DNA of 64,000 nt from Streptomyces polyasparticus (GCF_014493765.1 NZ_JACTVJ010000021.1:40447-104446), one strand, 5' to 3'; counted from the first letter of the stretch, positions 1 through 8,999 are shown. The notes: generated by a model from the sequence alone, not told the origin. Program-made: numbers and translations.

Positions 1-677
1 ATCCAGCCGGCGAGCTGCCCGATCTCGGCCAGTGCCCGGATCAAGCGTACGGTCGCGGTGTCGGACAGGCCGCCCTCGTGGAGAAGTAGCCCGACTGACC
101 TGAACTGCGCTCCCACGTAGGGAAGATGGCGAGCTCCACCGTGCTCGTCGTCGAGCTGCTGCAGCAGCGGCAGGTTCTGCTCCACCTGCGCTACCAGCGG
201 ATCGACACCAGTCTCGGTGAGCCCCGGGCTGAACGGGCCTCGCCCCGCCGTGCCGTCCAAGTACTGCGAGACCACGGCGAGCAGTCCCGAACCCGAGATC
301 GCCAGGAAGCGGCGGCGATCGACCAGTCCGCCGAGCACCCAGTCCTCCACGATGTGCGCGAGACCCTGGTACGTCCAAGGCTGGTCCATGCTCGCACCCG
401 AGGGCACGAAGGCCACAGAGTCCGAGGCCCTGCCCTCCCACAGCTCGTCGACGGACAGCACGCGGCCGAGCTCTTGCGAGAGCACGTACGCCGTCATGGT
501 GGGCAGCGGCGAGCGGGGTACGCGGCCGCCGTCGCGCCAGTGGTACGGGGCCGACTCAGCGACCGTGCCTGTGCCGAATACGCGGTTGAGCTTGCGGGCC
601 AGGACCTTGGGGCTCCAGTCGAGTTCGTCGAGGCAGGCGGCGAGAACGGGGTTGGGTCCTCGGGCCGTCCTCGCCAT
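1..677 (-). CDS. Helix-turn-helix type regulator, partial (3' end outside window)
   Basis: Reading leftwards from ATG at 677, an uninterrupted frame of 225 codons runs off the window edge, so the C-terminus is missing. The ATG follows a GGAGGGG ribosome site. The start reads MARTARGPNPVLAACLDEL and is followed by a small helix-turn-helix-like segment (about residues 15-60) of the kind found in Streptomyces XRE-like regulators. A typical DRRRFL patch then precedes a hydrophobic stretch (ISGSGLLAVVSQYL), and the rest looks alpha-helical, TPR-like. Family placement is by pattern only. It is divergent from the 879-9988 operon and is the obvious candidate to control it, since the 201-bp gap holds tandem repeats. 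The target is inferred. Confidence 0.75.
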   Translation of the reverse strand, partial: MARTARGPNPVLAACLDELDWSPKVLARKLNRVFGTGTVAESAPYHWRDGGRVPRSPLPTMTAYVLSQELGRVLSVDELWEGRASDSVAFVPSGASMDQPWTYQGLAHIVEDWVLGGLVDRRRFLAISGSGLLAVVSQYLDGTAGRGPFSPGLTETGVDPLVAQVEQNLPLLQQLDDEHGGARHLPYVGAQFRSVGLLLHEGGLSDTATVRLIRALAEIGQLAGW

Positions 678-762
678 GCGGCACCCCTCCGTCGCTTCCG
701 GTCGCCGTCGACAGCGGTGTTCACGATTCACCTCCGTTCTTCCCTCCGTCCAGCCGACCTGA

Positions 763-794
763 CCAACTCGGCTTGAAGTTGACCGAGTTGACCG
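763..794. promoter_or_regulatory. Tandem and inverted repeats in divergent promoter region
   Basis: The 678-878 gap between the regulator and the operon holds two perfect abutting copies of AGTTGACCG (777-785 and 786-794; reverse strand CGGTCAACT). CCAACTCGG at 763-771 forms an inverted pair with the second copy through the shared CAACTCGG core. The 9-bp period suggests an operator for a multimeric regulator. Almost the same unit (CGGCCAACT, one base different) is repeated in tandem at 15182-15208. The regulatory role is inferred. Confidence 0.5.
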
Positions 795-878
795 CTTACT
801 CGCCTCCCTCCTCGCCTTCAACTCCGGTGTTCTGAGTGGGCAGCCGGCCGCGCCGGACACGGACGGAGGGAGAGAGTC

Positions 879-1337
879 GTGGGAGGGCAACGTGTTCGGC
901 GTTCGGCGCACCTCAGCGTCGGGCTTCCCTTCGACAGCAGCGTCGCCGCGGTGGCCCGCAAGGAGATCGCGTCGCTGCTCGGAGAAGGCGTCCAGAGCGA
1001 TGACTCGGTCGTACTTGTCTGCTCGGAGCTGGCGACCAATGCGTACTGCCATGGCAGCGAGCCCATTCGCCTCAAGGCCCACGTCGAGGTCACGGACGTG
1101 GCGGCCGCGGTCGAGATCACGGTGACCGATGGGGGAGCGGCGCCCCGAGCGCGGGGCAATGCGAACCCTGAGGAGTTCGGGCGGGGTTGGCTCATCGTCT
1201 CCGCGCTGGCGGCCCACTCGGCACTCGACGTCGGCGAACGCCGGAGCCGTGCGTGGTGCCGCCTGTTGCTTCCGACGCATCGAGGGGCCTCGACCCCCGG
1301 CTGCCGTGGTCCGAAGGGGTCCGCTGATGACTGCTGA
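879..1337 (+). CDS. ATP-binding regulatory protein (HATPase_c, RsbW/SpoIIAB-like)
   Basis: A 152-aa single-domain histidine-kinase-type ATPase. The N-box region ELATNAYCHG (about residues 49-58), the DGG element of the G1 box (VTDGGAAPRA, about 84-93) and a degenerate G2 region with GRGWLIVSAL (about 101-110) are visible. Streptomyces has many such stand-alone ATP-binding proteins resembling anti-sigma kinases, and most are of unknown role. The GTG start follows GGACGGAGGG. It is the first gene of the operon and overlaps the next start by 11 nt, so it is cotranscribed with the biosynthetic genes. It may act as a regulatory switch, but no cognate anti-anti-sigma factor is seen here. Confidence 0.8.
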   Translation: MGGQRVRRSAHLSVGLPFDSSVAAVARKEIASLLGEGVQSDDSVVLVCSELATNAYCHGSEPIRLKAHVEVTDVAAAVEITVTDGGAAPRARGNANPEEFGRGWLIVSALAAHSALDVGERRSRAWCRLLLPTHRGASTPGCRGPKGSADDC

Positions 1338-2640
1338 ACCGCGCACCACCACATTGATCGGGAGCACGGAGGACTTGGCGCCTCACGACTCGCTGCCAGC
1401 CAAGGTCGTCGTCGCTCTGCACGATGGGTTCTACGGAGCCTCGTCCGGTACGGGCTTCAGCAACCGAGCGATGCTCGAAGTGCTCGCCCGGACGCTCCCA
1501 CCTGGGCGACTGCTGGTCCTGCCCGCCGAAGCCCCCGGCTGCAGCGGCTCCCGCGACCGGACGTGGACCCTGCAGACCGAGCGGATGCTCGACAGTGCAG
1601 GTGCGGAGATCAGGAGGGTGCCCTTGGCCTGCCCTGATGGCGCCAGCGTCCATGACAGCGAGACGCTGTGCCAGGTCGTCGGAGACGTGGTCCGGGAACA
1701 GCTCGCCCCCGCGACCCGCTCTCACGTCATAGCGCTGGACACTCCGTTCCTAGGTATCGCGCCTCACCTCGACGGCTCCGACGCCGGACTGCTTCTCGTG
1801 CCGCGCTCGACGACGCTGCTTGCCGATCCGGACAACCACCGCCGTGTTCACTGGGAACGTGCGGGGCTCACAGCGGCCGTGGACCGGGGTGCTCGCGTCG
1901 CGGCCATCTCGCACCACATGCGGTCCCACCTCACGTACTGCTACGGAGTGCCGCGTACGGCGCTGGTCGACCTGCCCAACGGACTGCTGATACGCGCCAC
2001 CGCCGCGGAGTCGACCGCGGCCCCCGTCCCACCGCGTGCCCGGGCAGGCTTCCTGTTCGCCCTGGGGCGAGCAGTGGAGTCCAAGGGTTTCGAGGACCTC
2101 CTGCAGGCGCTGGTCCATCTGCGAGAACAAGGCATCCGCGTCCCCCACCTGGTGCTCGCGGCAACGGCCGATTCACAGGTCCCCACTCCGTACCAGCGCC
2201 GTCTGCGCGAGCAGGCGCGGGACAGCGCCCTCGACGTGACGCTGCTCGGCAGGTTCTCACCGGCGTACCGAGGCTGGATGCACAACCCGGCGCTGCGCGC
2301 GGTGGTGGTGCCCTCCCGGGCAGAGCCCTTCGGGCGGATCCCGCTCGAAGCCTTCGCCGCACGGGCGAGCCCAGTCGTCGCGACACGTGTCGGCGGACTG
2401 ACGGAGACCGTCGTGGATGGCGAGACGGGATTCACGGCCGAACCGCGCAACCCGGTCGACCTGGCGAACGCCATCCACCGAGCTCTGCTGATCTCTGCCT
2501 GCGAGCGAGAACGGTTTCGGCGGCAGGGCCACGCCCTTCTGGCAAGCCGGCACGACTACGGCGTGACCATCCGCGCGTACCTGCGCGAGCACATCCCATG
2601 GGCGCTGGAGACCGATGTCGCGACGAGGAGGCCATTCTGA
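1327..2640 (+). CDS. Glycosyltransferase family 4-like
   Basis: A 437-aa GT-B glycosyltransferase. ATG at 1327 is chosen because it overlaps the previous stop and begins the conserved part; a longer reading in the same frame has no support. The C-terminal Glycos_transf_1 domain contains the EX7E nucleotide-sugar signature in AEPFGRIPLEAF, followed by RVGGLTETVVDGETGF. The N-terminal half carries GFYGASSGTGFSNRA. It would transfer a sugar from an NDP-sugar to an unknown acceptor in the cytoplasm. Its stop overlaps the next ATG. A second, smaller GT-B enzyme closes the operon, so the product is probably at least doubly glycosylated. Confidence 0.85.
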   Translation: MTAEPRTTTLIGSTEDLAPHDSLPAKVVVALHDGFYGASSGTGFSNRAMLEVLARTLPPGRLLVLPAEAPGCSGSRDRTWTLQTERMLDSAGAEIRRVPLACPDGASVHDSETLCQVVGDVVREQLAPATRSHVIALDTPFLGIAPHLDGSDAGLLLVPRSTTLLADPDNHRRVHWERAGLTAAVDRGARVAAISHHMRSHLTYCYGVPRTALVDLPNGLLIRATAAESTAAPVPPRARAGFLFALGRAVESKGFEDLLQALVHLREQGIRVPHLVLAATADSQVPTPYQRRLREQARDSALDVTLLGRFSPAYRGWMHNPALRAVVVPSRAEPFGRIPLEAFAARASPVVATRVGGLTETVVDGETGFTAEPRNPVDLANAIHRALLISACERERFRRQGHALLASRHDYGVTIRAYLREHIPWALETDVATRRPF

Positions 2641-3629
2641 TGACGACGGTGATGATCAGTCTCAACTCTCCCTACGACTTCTGGCAGTTCGGGGAGTGGC
2701 ACCTGAAGTTGCTGGTCGCTGATTTTCCTGAGGTCACCTTCGAGCTGGTAGCTGACGTCGATGCCCCAGGTCGTGTCCCCGAGGCTGACGTCTACTTCGG
2801 ATGGTCCTTCTCCGCGGAGTGGCTGGCGCAGGCGTCCCGCCTCCGCTGGGTGGCCTCACCGGCAGCGGGCGTCGACCATCTGCCTGTCGACCGTCTCATG
2901 GAAGCACGCGTTGGCTTGACGCGCGGCTACGGCTATCACGGGCGGCCGATGGCCGAGCACGCACTCGGTCTGCTGCTCGGCTTCTCCCGCGGGCTGTTCC
3001 TGAGTCAGCGTCTCCAAGCACGGGCTCCGTGGTGGAAGGACCAGCTCGCCGATGCGTTCTTCGACCTCCACGGCCAGACCCTCACGATCGTCGGCTGCGG
3101 GTCCGTCGGTACCCAACTGGCGATTGCCGCACAGGCACTGGGAATGCACGTCATCGGTGTACGCCGTCAGGCACACCGCACTGACGGCATCGGCATCGAG
3201 TGGAAACCGGCATCCCGCGTGGACGAGGCCCTCGCGCGCTCGAAGGTCGTCGTCAACCTGCTCCCCGCGACCACGGAGACGACCGGCTTCTTCAGCGCGA
3301 CGACCTTCGACGCGTGCCAGCGCGGCGCCGTCTTCCTCAACCTCGGCCGGGCCAGCACTGTCGACCACACCGCACTCATCGCGGCCCTCGACTCGGGACG
3401 GCTGAGCGGCGCCGGACTCGACGTACATCCGACGAAGCCGCCAGCTCCGGACGATCCGTTGCGCCGCCACCCCCGAGTCGTACTGACCCCGAAGACCGCC
3501 ACGTTCAGCCGGACCTACATGGACCGGGCCGTCGCGTTCTTCCACGACAACCTCCACCTCTACCTGGCCGACCGACCGCTGAACGGCACGGTCGTCCCTC
3601 TCCCTGACGGAGGCACTCATGCCCGCTGA
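2640..3629 (+). CDS. D-2-hydroxyacid dehydrogenase-like protein lacking catalytic Glu and His
   Basis: 329 aa. The NAD-binding Rossmann motif GCGSVG (residues 152-157) is intact, and the substrate-binding/catalytic Arg is present in NLGRAS (R237). In the usual family the catalytic Glu sits in a DVFxxEP motif and the His in TPH. Here these read DVHPTKPP (K266) and LTPKTATFS (K285), so both members of the Glu-His proton relay are lysine; the codons are AAG in both places. Normal hydride transfer with this relay is therefore unlikely. It may bind NAD(P) for another reaction, use lysine chemistry, or be non-catalytic. ATG 2640 overlaps the previous TGA by one base. Confidence 0.85.
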   Translation: MTTVMISLNSPYDFWQFGEWHLKLLVADFPEVTFELVADVDAPGRVPEADVYFGWSFSAEWLAQASRLRWVASPAAGVDHLPVDRLMEARVGLTRGYGYHGRPMAEHALGLLLGFSRGLFLSQRLQARAPWWKDQLADAFFDLHGQTLTIVGCGSVGTQLAIAAQALGMHVIGVRRQAHRTDGIGIEWKPASRVDEALARSKVVVNLLPATTETTGFFSATTFDACQRGAVFLNLGRASTVDHTALIAALDSGRLSGAGLDVHPTKPPAPDDPLRRHPRVVLTPKTATFSRTYMDRAVAFFHDNLHLYLADRPLNGTVVPLPDGGTHAR

Positions 3630-4743
3630 TCCGCAGGCCCACGAGCCCCGAGACGACCTGCTGCGCGCCTTCGCGGAGACCGGCCGCAACCACCCCTACC
3701 TCGCAAGCACGCTGAACTCCCTCTGCAACCTCGACTGCACCTTCTGCAAGCCGCGCTGCATGCCCGACTACGGCCACAAGGACCGCCCCCTGCAGGCCGA
3801 CGACTACGCGGCGATAGCGGGGGAGGCCGGTCGCTGGAACATCCACAAAGCGCACTGCTCGGGCGGAGAACCGACGCTGCGCGGCGACATCCTCGACGTT
3901 GTGGCCGCCTTCGCTGATGGCCTCGGGGCTGGCGCCGCGATCGGCATGACGACCCATGGCAACCTGCGTCGCGGACTGTCTGTCGAGAAGCTGTACGGGG
4001 CTGGTCTGACATACCTGAACGTCAGCCTGCACAGCCTCGACCCCACCCGCTCCCGGCAGATCATGGGCGGTGGAGATCCCCGAGTCGCTCTCGCCACGAT
4101 TGACGCCGCGCTCGCCCTCGGCATGCAGGTCAAGGTCAACTGTGTTCTCCAGCGTTCGTATCTGCAGGACGCCTTCGCCGTCGCCGAGCTCGCCAAGCAA
4201 CGCCCCATCGCCGTACGCCTCATTGAGTTGCAGCGGATCGGACCCGCAGAAGCCCTGTTCCCGCGGGAGTTCATCCCGGAGGCGGAGGTACGAGACCACC
4301 TCGCCGACTGGTTCGACGCGGCCGGTGAGATCCCGCGTACGGAGCTCGGCGTACGCAGTCCGGGGCGCTACCTCCAGCCGCCAGGCTGGGCCGGCTCGAT
4401 CGGCTTCATCAGCAACTCCAGCTGCGCCACCTGCTCCGACGCCAACCGCATCAAGATCACACCAACTGGCGTCGCTCGGCCGTGCATCCTGCACAACCGC
4501 GACATCGAGCTGAAGCCGCACATCACCGAAGGCACGCTGGCCGACGCCTTCGCTCACCTCTTCCGGTCCATGCTCGCCCGCGACCGCAACGAGGCGTGGA
4601 ACGGCTACCACTACGTCGACTACGACCTGCGCTGGGACCGTATGGACCGCCCCAAGGGAGTGCCGGTTCTTCCGCTGCTCCCCGTGGCCAGCGGCACCGG
4701 AGGCGGCTGCGCGCTGCGGGCGGCGCGAGGGGAGGGGCAGTGA
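3619..4743 (+). CDS. Radical SAM enzyme, MoaA-like architecture
   Basis: 374 aa. The N-terminal [4Fe-4S] motif CNLDCTFC (C36, C40, C43) and the SAM-binding CSGGEPTLRGD are clear. The C-terminus carries a second cluster-like motif, CATCSDANRIKITPTG followed by RPC, resembling the auxiliary cluster site of MoaA. Known MoaA enzymes rearrange GTP; this one sits among sugar-transfer genes far from molybdopterin genes and is probably a specialised paralog acting on a nucleotide or sugar. The start overlaps the preceding gene by 11 nt and the end overlaps the next GTG by 3 nt, placing it firmly in the operon. The substrate is unknown. Confidence 0.85.
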   Translation: MPADPQAHEPRDDLLRAFAETGRNHPYLASTLNSLCNLDCTFCKPRCMPDYGHKDRPLQADDYAAIAGEAGRWNIHKAHCSGGEPTLRGDILDVVAAFADGLGAGAAIGMTTHGNLRRGLSVEKLYGAGLTYLNVSLHSLDPTRSRQIMGGGDPRVALATIDAALALGMQVKVNCVLQRSYLQDAFAVAELAKQRPIAVRLIELQRIGPAEALFPREFIPEAEVRDHLADWFDAAGEIPRTELGVRSPGRYLQPPGWAGSIGFISNSSCATCSDANRIKITPTGVARPCILHNRDIELKPHITEGTLADAFAHLFRSMLARDRNEAWNGYHYVDYDLRWDRMDRPKGVPVLPLLPVASGTGGGCALRAARGEGQ

Positions 4744-5840
4744 CCACAGCTCAGGCGCTTCCGTCGTACACGCGACTCACGGCGGACTACGAACGCCACT
4801 TGACTCTGCACGGTGTGACCGCCTCGATGCTCACCCACAAGTGGCAACCGGGGGACCTGATCGCTCCGCGCTCCGACGTCGACGTACGCGTCATCGTCAA
4901 TCAGGCGCCGGACTCCTGGTGGGACTGGAATCATGCCGTCGGTCTCGCCCACACCCAGGCCGTCGCGCAGCACGTCCTCAATCGAAGGTTCCTGGAACAC
5001 CCGCCCGGCTTCGCCTTCACCACAACGGAGTTGGAACGCCACCGGGTCTCCCCGCCCGAGATCGCGACCTGGAGCCTGATCGCCGGCAACGCGGCACTGC
5101 TCCGTCGCTGGAAATCGCATGCGCAGACGATGCCGTGGAGCCAGGAGGACGAGCGGTTCTACCGCGGGATCCTCGGCTCCCGCGCGGGTGGCATGTACCA
5201 GCTGGCCAAGGACAGCATCGACAACGTCCACCACGACGTCGAGGGATACCGCGGCCACTGCGTCACCTGGCACTACGTCGCGCCGTGCTGGTTCGCGGCT
5301 GCTTCGCTCGCGACGCGTACCCGATGTCCGGGCAAGTCCGCGGCCCTCGCGCAGTGGCACCCCGGCGAACTCGAAGCGCATGCCGAGAAGTTCCTGCGGT
5401 ACGGAATGTCGGGCAGCGCTCCAGGAATCGCGCCCGAGGAGCTTCTGAACGAAGCGCACGACGCCGTAGAAGCGCTGATCCGTCGCGTACCGAAGCCCCG
5501 AGCGGTGCAAGAACCGGACGAGGCGGATGCAATCGCCTGGACGATGACCGCCGGAATGCTGCGCGTACGCGTCGCACGCTGGCTCTACTACCTCGACCCG
5601 CCTCCCGGAACCGCCACCAGCTACCTCGTCGCTCGCGAGGAGAAGGAACTCATGGCGGCGAAGGCGATGCTTGTCCGTCTCGCCGACCGGCTGACTGGGC
5701 CCGAAGGGCGGCTTGCGGCCGCCATGGCCGCACTGATCCAAGCCGGACCGACGACCCCAGCAGCTCTGCGACGCCATCTCCACGACTGGCACCGTCACCG
5801 CGCTCTGGTCGAGGACTTCTTCTCCGCCCACTCCGTATGA
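4740..5840 (+). CDS. Nucleotidyltransferase-like protein of unknown substrate
   Basis: 366 aa. The only recognisable element is an N-terminal polymerase-beta/nucleotidyltransferase-like signature, PGDLIAPRSDVDVRVIV (about residues 37-53), with the DxD pair that usually binds the metal. The remaining 300 residues look alpha-helical, with HHDVEGYRGH and several Trp/His-rich segments, and match no family I can name. The GTG start overlaps the preceding stop. It lies between two radical SAM genes with ATGA-type overlaps on both sides, so its product probably activates or caps the intermediate these enzymes handle. Function beyond the fold is inference. Confidence 0.6.
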   Translation: MTTAQALPSYTRLTADYERHLTLHGVTASMLTHKWQPGDLIAPRSDVDVRVIVNQAPDSWWDWNHAVGLAHTQAVAQHVLNRRFLEHPPGFAFTTTELERHRVSPPEIATWSLIAGNAALLRRWKSHAQTMPWSQEDERFYRGILGSRAGGMYQLAKDSIDNVHHDVEGYRGHCVTWHYVAPCWFAAASLATRTRCPGKSAALAQWHPGELEAHAEKFLRYGMSGSAPGIAPEELLNEAHDAVEALIRRVPKPRAVQEPDEADAIAWTMTAGMLRVRVARWLYYLDPPPGTATSYLVAREEKELMAAKAMLVRLADRLTGPEGRLAAAMAALIQAGPTTPAALRRHLHDWHRHRALVEDFFSAHSV

Positions 5841-6670
5841 CCAGGGAGCTTCTCGTGCAGCTCAACACCCCACAGGTTCAGACCCTGCAGGCCAGGACGC
5901 TCAAGACCGCGAAAATCAAGATCACCACGAAGTGCAACCGCTCCTGCGACTTCTGCATCTTTGCCGAAGGCGGCCAGGGCGTGAACATGCCGCTGGAGAC
6001 CTTCCGCACCGTCCTGGACAAGCTGGCGCAACTCCCGTTCCAGCAGCTCCATATCAATGGCGGCGAGCCAACCGTCCACCGCGATTTCGCCGAGCTGAGC
6101 CGACTCGCCCACGAGCGGTTCCCGGATCGCGTCCGCGTCCTCGGCACCAACGCGATCACCCTCGCCCGCAACACCCGTCTCCTCGAAGCGAGCCTCGCTC
6201 ACTACGACCAGGTGCTCATCGGCAGCGACGACGAACACGAGAACTACGACGAGGTCGCCGCCGTCGTCCCCACCCTCCGCGCCGCCGGCCGCACGGTCGT
6301 CGTCAACAGCGTCCTCGAGGCGACCGACCCCAAACACCTGGCCAGGCTCGCGGATCTCTGCGAAGAGAACGGCGCGATCCACGTCACCAACAATGTCCAC
6401 CACATCGACGTAGGACAGCCGAAAAACGTCCTCGGCGGCCTGTGCGACCGCTACCTCGACCAGCACCTCATGATCGAGGTAGACGGCGACTGCTACCGCT
6501 GCTTCAACGCGATGGCCAAGTACGACAGCGAGTTCAGCCTCTGGGACGCCGACTTCGCGGAGAAGGTCTTCGCTCCGCGCGCGCAGCACTACAAGTTCTG
6601 CCTCAAGTGCCACGAGTACCGCGACTCCGGCGAGCCGGTCCTTCCCGCTCGCCTATCTCCCGCCCTCTGA
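5837..6670 (+). CDS. Radical SAM enzyme with extra Cys pairs
   Basis: 277 aa, shorter than MoaA. It has CNRSCDFC (C33, C37, C40) and the SAM-contacting NGGEPTVHRDF. The C-terminal third contains DGDCYRCFNAM and KFCLKCHEY, two CxxC pairs that could ligate an auxiliary cluster (SPASM/twitch-like). ATG 5837 overlaps the previous stop (ATGA). The product class cannot be read from sequence. Two radical SAM enzymes in one operon of a carbamoylating and glycosylating pathway suggest unusual carbon-skeleton or C-H chemistry on a sugar or nucleoside. Confidence 0.85.
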   Translation: MTRELLVQLNTPQVQTLQARTLKTAKIKITTKCNRSCDFCIFAEGGQGVNMPLETFRTVLDKLAQLPFQQLHINGGEPTVHRDFAELSRLAHERFPDRVRVLGTNAITLARNTRLLEASLAHYDQVLIGSDDEHENYDEVAAVVPTLRAAGRTVVVNSVLEATDPKHLARLADLCEENGAIHVTNNVHHIDVGQPKNVLGGLCDRYLDQHLMIEVDGDCYRCFNAMAKYDSEFSLWDADFAEKVFAPRAQHYKFCLKCHEYRDSGEPVLPARLSPAL

Positions 6671-6684
6671 CCTTGGAGCGCTCC

Positions 6685-8412
6685 ATGCCCGCAGTGCTCG
6701 GCCTGAACTTCCACCACGACACATCCGCCTGCCTCATCGTCGACGGCCGCATCTACGCCGCAGAGGAGGAACGCTGGACCGGCATCAAGCACAACCGCGC
6801 CAAGCGCGCTGGTCTCCTCACCCCGCCTACCGGGTCCCTCGCCTGGTGTCTGCAAGCCGCTGGCCTCACCCCGTACGACATCGACGAGGTCTGGACGCCG
6901 GCCATGCGCCCCAACCCGGCTGCGGGTGCCTGGATGTCGACCGAGCGGGCGGAGCTCGCCGCGATGCTCCCGTCTCCGCTCGCCGACCGCCTCAGACTCA
7001 TCTCGCACCACACCGCTCACGTCCTCGCCGGGTACCTCTTGTCCGGAGAGGACCACGCGGCCGGACTTGTCATAGACGCCGGGGGCTCCGCCCTGGGCGC
7101 TGACATCGGCGTAGGCCGCGAACGCATCAGCGGATACGACCTGCACCCCGACCGCATCGACCGCGTCCACCAGGCCCAGCCGACCCTCGGCCCAAGCCCC
7201 ATGGGCCCGCGCCGTTCCCACCCGTCCCTGGGGCACCTCTACCGCAACATGGCCATGCGCGTGATCCCGCCGGGCGACGAGCCGGAGGGCAGCATGATGG
7301 CCCTCGCGGCACTCGGCGATCCTGACCGCCACTACAAGGAGCTGCGTGACCTCCTCGTCCTCGGCGACAACGGGTTTGTGCACGTCGAGTCACCATGGGG
7401 CACGTACGACACCGACACCCCTCTCTCGCTGGACGGGGTGTTCTGGACGGCGGCCACCGCCGCGGACAAGTCGCTTGAGATGCGGGCCGATCTGGCCGCC
7501 TCGGCCCAGCGAGTCTTCGGTGAGGCGGTCGTCCACGTCGCCACACACCTACGCCGCCTGACCGGAGCGGGCACGCTGGTCTTCTCGGGCGGCTGCGCCC
7601 TGAACTCCCATCTCAACGGCACCCTCGCCGAGCGTTCCGGGTTCGACCGTCTCTTCGTCGCGCCTGCACCGCACGATGCCGGTACTGCGGTGGGCGCGGC
7701 GCTCTTCGCCTGGCACTACGTACTCGGGCAGCCACGACTGCCCGTACCCGACGGCGCGAGCTGGGGACCCGCCCCGGGGCCGATTCCCGTCGGCGACGTA
7801 GGACGTGGGTACCGGATGATCGGTGGCCTCGGCGACCGCTTGCCGTCTATGGCCGCCCGGCTTCTCGCCGACCATCGCATCGTCGGCTGGGTCCAGGGCG
7901 GCCTGGAGTTCGGCCCGCGGGCACTCGGCCACCGTTCGGTCCTGGCGCACCCGGGCCGACTTGAGACGCGTGATCGCCTCAACGCACTGAAACGACGGGC
8001 TTCGTACCGCCCCTTTGCCCCAGTAGCTCTGGCGGAGGAGGCATCGAAGTGGTTCGTCGGCGAAGGCGATCCCTTCATGAACCGCGTGGTGAAAGTCCGC
8101 GCCTGCAAGGCGGACCGCGTACCCGGGATCGTCCATCACGACGGCACGGCCAGGCTCCAGACCGTCGGTCCTCAACCCGGCAGCCTGCGCGCGCTTCTGG
8201 AGGAGTTCCAGCAGCGCACCGAACTCCCAGTACTGATCAACACCTCGCTGAACTTCAAGGGCACCCCCATCCTGCGTACGGCCGACCAAGCGGTTCGCGC
8301 AGCCGTCGAACTGGGCCTGGACGCCGCGGCCATCGGAGACGCACTCCTCATCGCGCCGCACGTGGAGCCCAGCATGCGTGACTCACTCACCGCACAGGAG
8401 GTGCCCCAGTGA
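6685..8412 (+). CDS. Carbamoyltransferase (NodU/CmcH family)
   Basis: 575 aa, full length for the family. The N-terminal Kae1-like domain begins with LNFHHDTSACLIVDG and includes the metal-site-like HHTAHVLAGYL; later GGCALNSHLNG is seen. The C-terminal YrdC-like domain has FGPRALGHRSVLAHP and RPFAPVAL. Family members move a carbamoyl group from carbamoyl phosphate, via carbamoyl-adenylate, to a hydroxyl of an antibiotic or sugar (for example in nodulation factors, cephamycin, novobiocin). ATG 6685 is preceded by TTGGAG. The gene marks the operon as natural-product tailoring; the acceptor is unknown. Confidence 0.92.
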   Translation: MPAVLGLNFHHDTSACLIVDGRIYAAEEERWTGIKHNRAKRAGLLTPPTGSLAWCLQAAGLTPYDIDEVWTPAMRPNPAAGAWMSTERAELAAMLPSPLADRLRLISHHTAHVLAGYLLSGEDHAAGLVIDAGGSALGADIGVGRERISGYDLHPDRIDRVHQAQPTLGPSPMGPRRSHPSLGHLYRNMAMRVIPPGDEPEGSMMALAALGDPDRHYKELRDLLVLGDNGFVHVESPWGTYDTDTPLSLDGVFWTAATAADKSLEMRADLAASAQRVFGEAVVHVATHLRRLTGAGTLVFSGGCALNSHLNGTLAERSGFDRLFVAPAPHDAGTAVGAALFAWHYVLGQPRLPVPDGASWGPAPGPIPVGDVGRGYRMIGGLGDRLPSMAARLLADHRIVGWVQGGLEFGPRALGHRSVLAHPGRLETRDRLNALKRRASYRPFAPVALAEEASKWFVGEGDPFMNRVVKVRACKADRVPGIVHHDGTARLQTVGPQPGSLRALLEEFQQRTELPVLINTSLNFKGTPILRTADQAVRAAVELGLDAAAIGDALLIAPHVEPSMRDSLTAQEVPQ

Positions 8413-8999
8413 AGCCGCTCCTCGACTGGGAGTCCTGGCCGGAGCCGTACCGCACCCAGGGCCGACGGACCGCCGACCTGGCCACGGCTGTCTACGCCGG
8501 ACACGTGCGCGACCAGGGATCTCCCTACCTCGAACACCCTGCACGCGTAGTCGCCATCCTCCACGAGGAGTTCGGAGTGACCGACCCCCACATCCTCATC
8601 CTCGGACTCCTCCACGACGCCTTGGAGGTCTCACCCGAGTCCGAGCCCGCGATCTCGGCCGGCCTCGGAGCGAACTTCGTCCGGCAACTACGCGCCATGA
8701 CCCCCGATCACCGTCTCGAGCTACGCCCGAAGCGTCCCGAGGACGCTTGTGTCTGGCACGAAAAGCTGAACAAGCTCGATGCTTCGGAGATCCTGGTCCG
8801 GCTCGCCGACCGCGTCGACAACCTCCGCGATCTGTCGAACTCCCCGTCACTGCAGCGCCGTTCACGTTTCCTCGACGCGCTGACCGAGACGTACATTCCG
8901 CTCTCCGCCCAAGCCCGCGATCTCAGCCCCAGCCACCGCCGTGCCCACCAGTTCCTCACCGAAGAGCACCAGCGGGTGACGGGAGCCGGGATCATATGA
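8409..8999 (+). CDS. HD-domain phosphohydrolase (SpoT/Mesh1-like)
   Basis: 196 aa. Metal-binding HD-domain landmarks are YLEHPARVVAIL, LGLLHDALEV and LADRVDNLRDL, the order seen in (p)ppGpp hydrolase-type HD proteins. Stand-alone small HD hydrolases hydrolyse nucleotides or phosphorylated metabolites. Within a pathway it could release a nucleoside or sugar from a phosphorylated precursor. The GTG start overlaps the carbamoyltransferase stop and its own stop overlaps the next ATG. A general stringent-response role is less likely because of the operon position, but cannot be excluded. Confidence 0.82.
   Translation: MKPLLDWESWPEPYRTQGRRTADLATAVYAGHVRDQGSPYLEHPARVVAILHEEFGVTDPHILILGLLHDALEVSPESEPAISAGLGANFVRQLRAMTPDHRLELRPKRPEDACVWHEKLNKLDASEILVRLADRVDNLRDLSNSPSLQRRSRFLDALTETYIPLSAQARDLSPSHRRAHQFLTEEHQRVTGAGII

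Noticed and set aside
3619-4743. Genuine molybdopterin MoaA
   Set aside because: No other molybdopterin genes are nearby and the gene is embedded in a sugar-modification operon; only architecture is shared.
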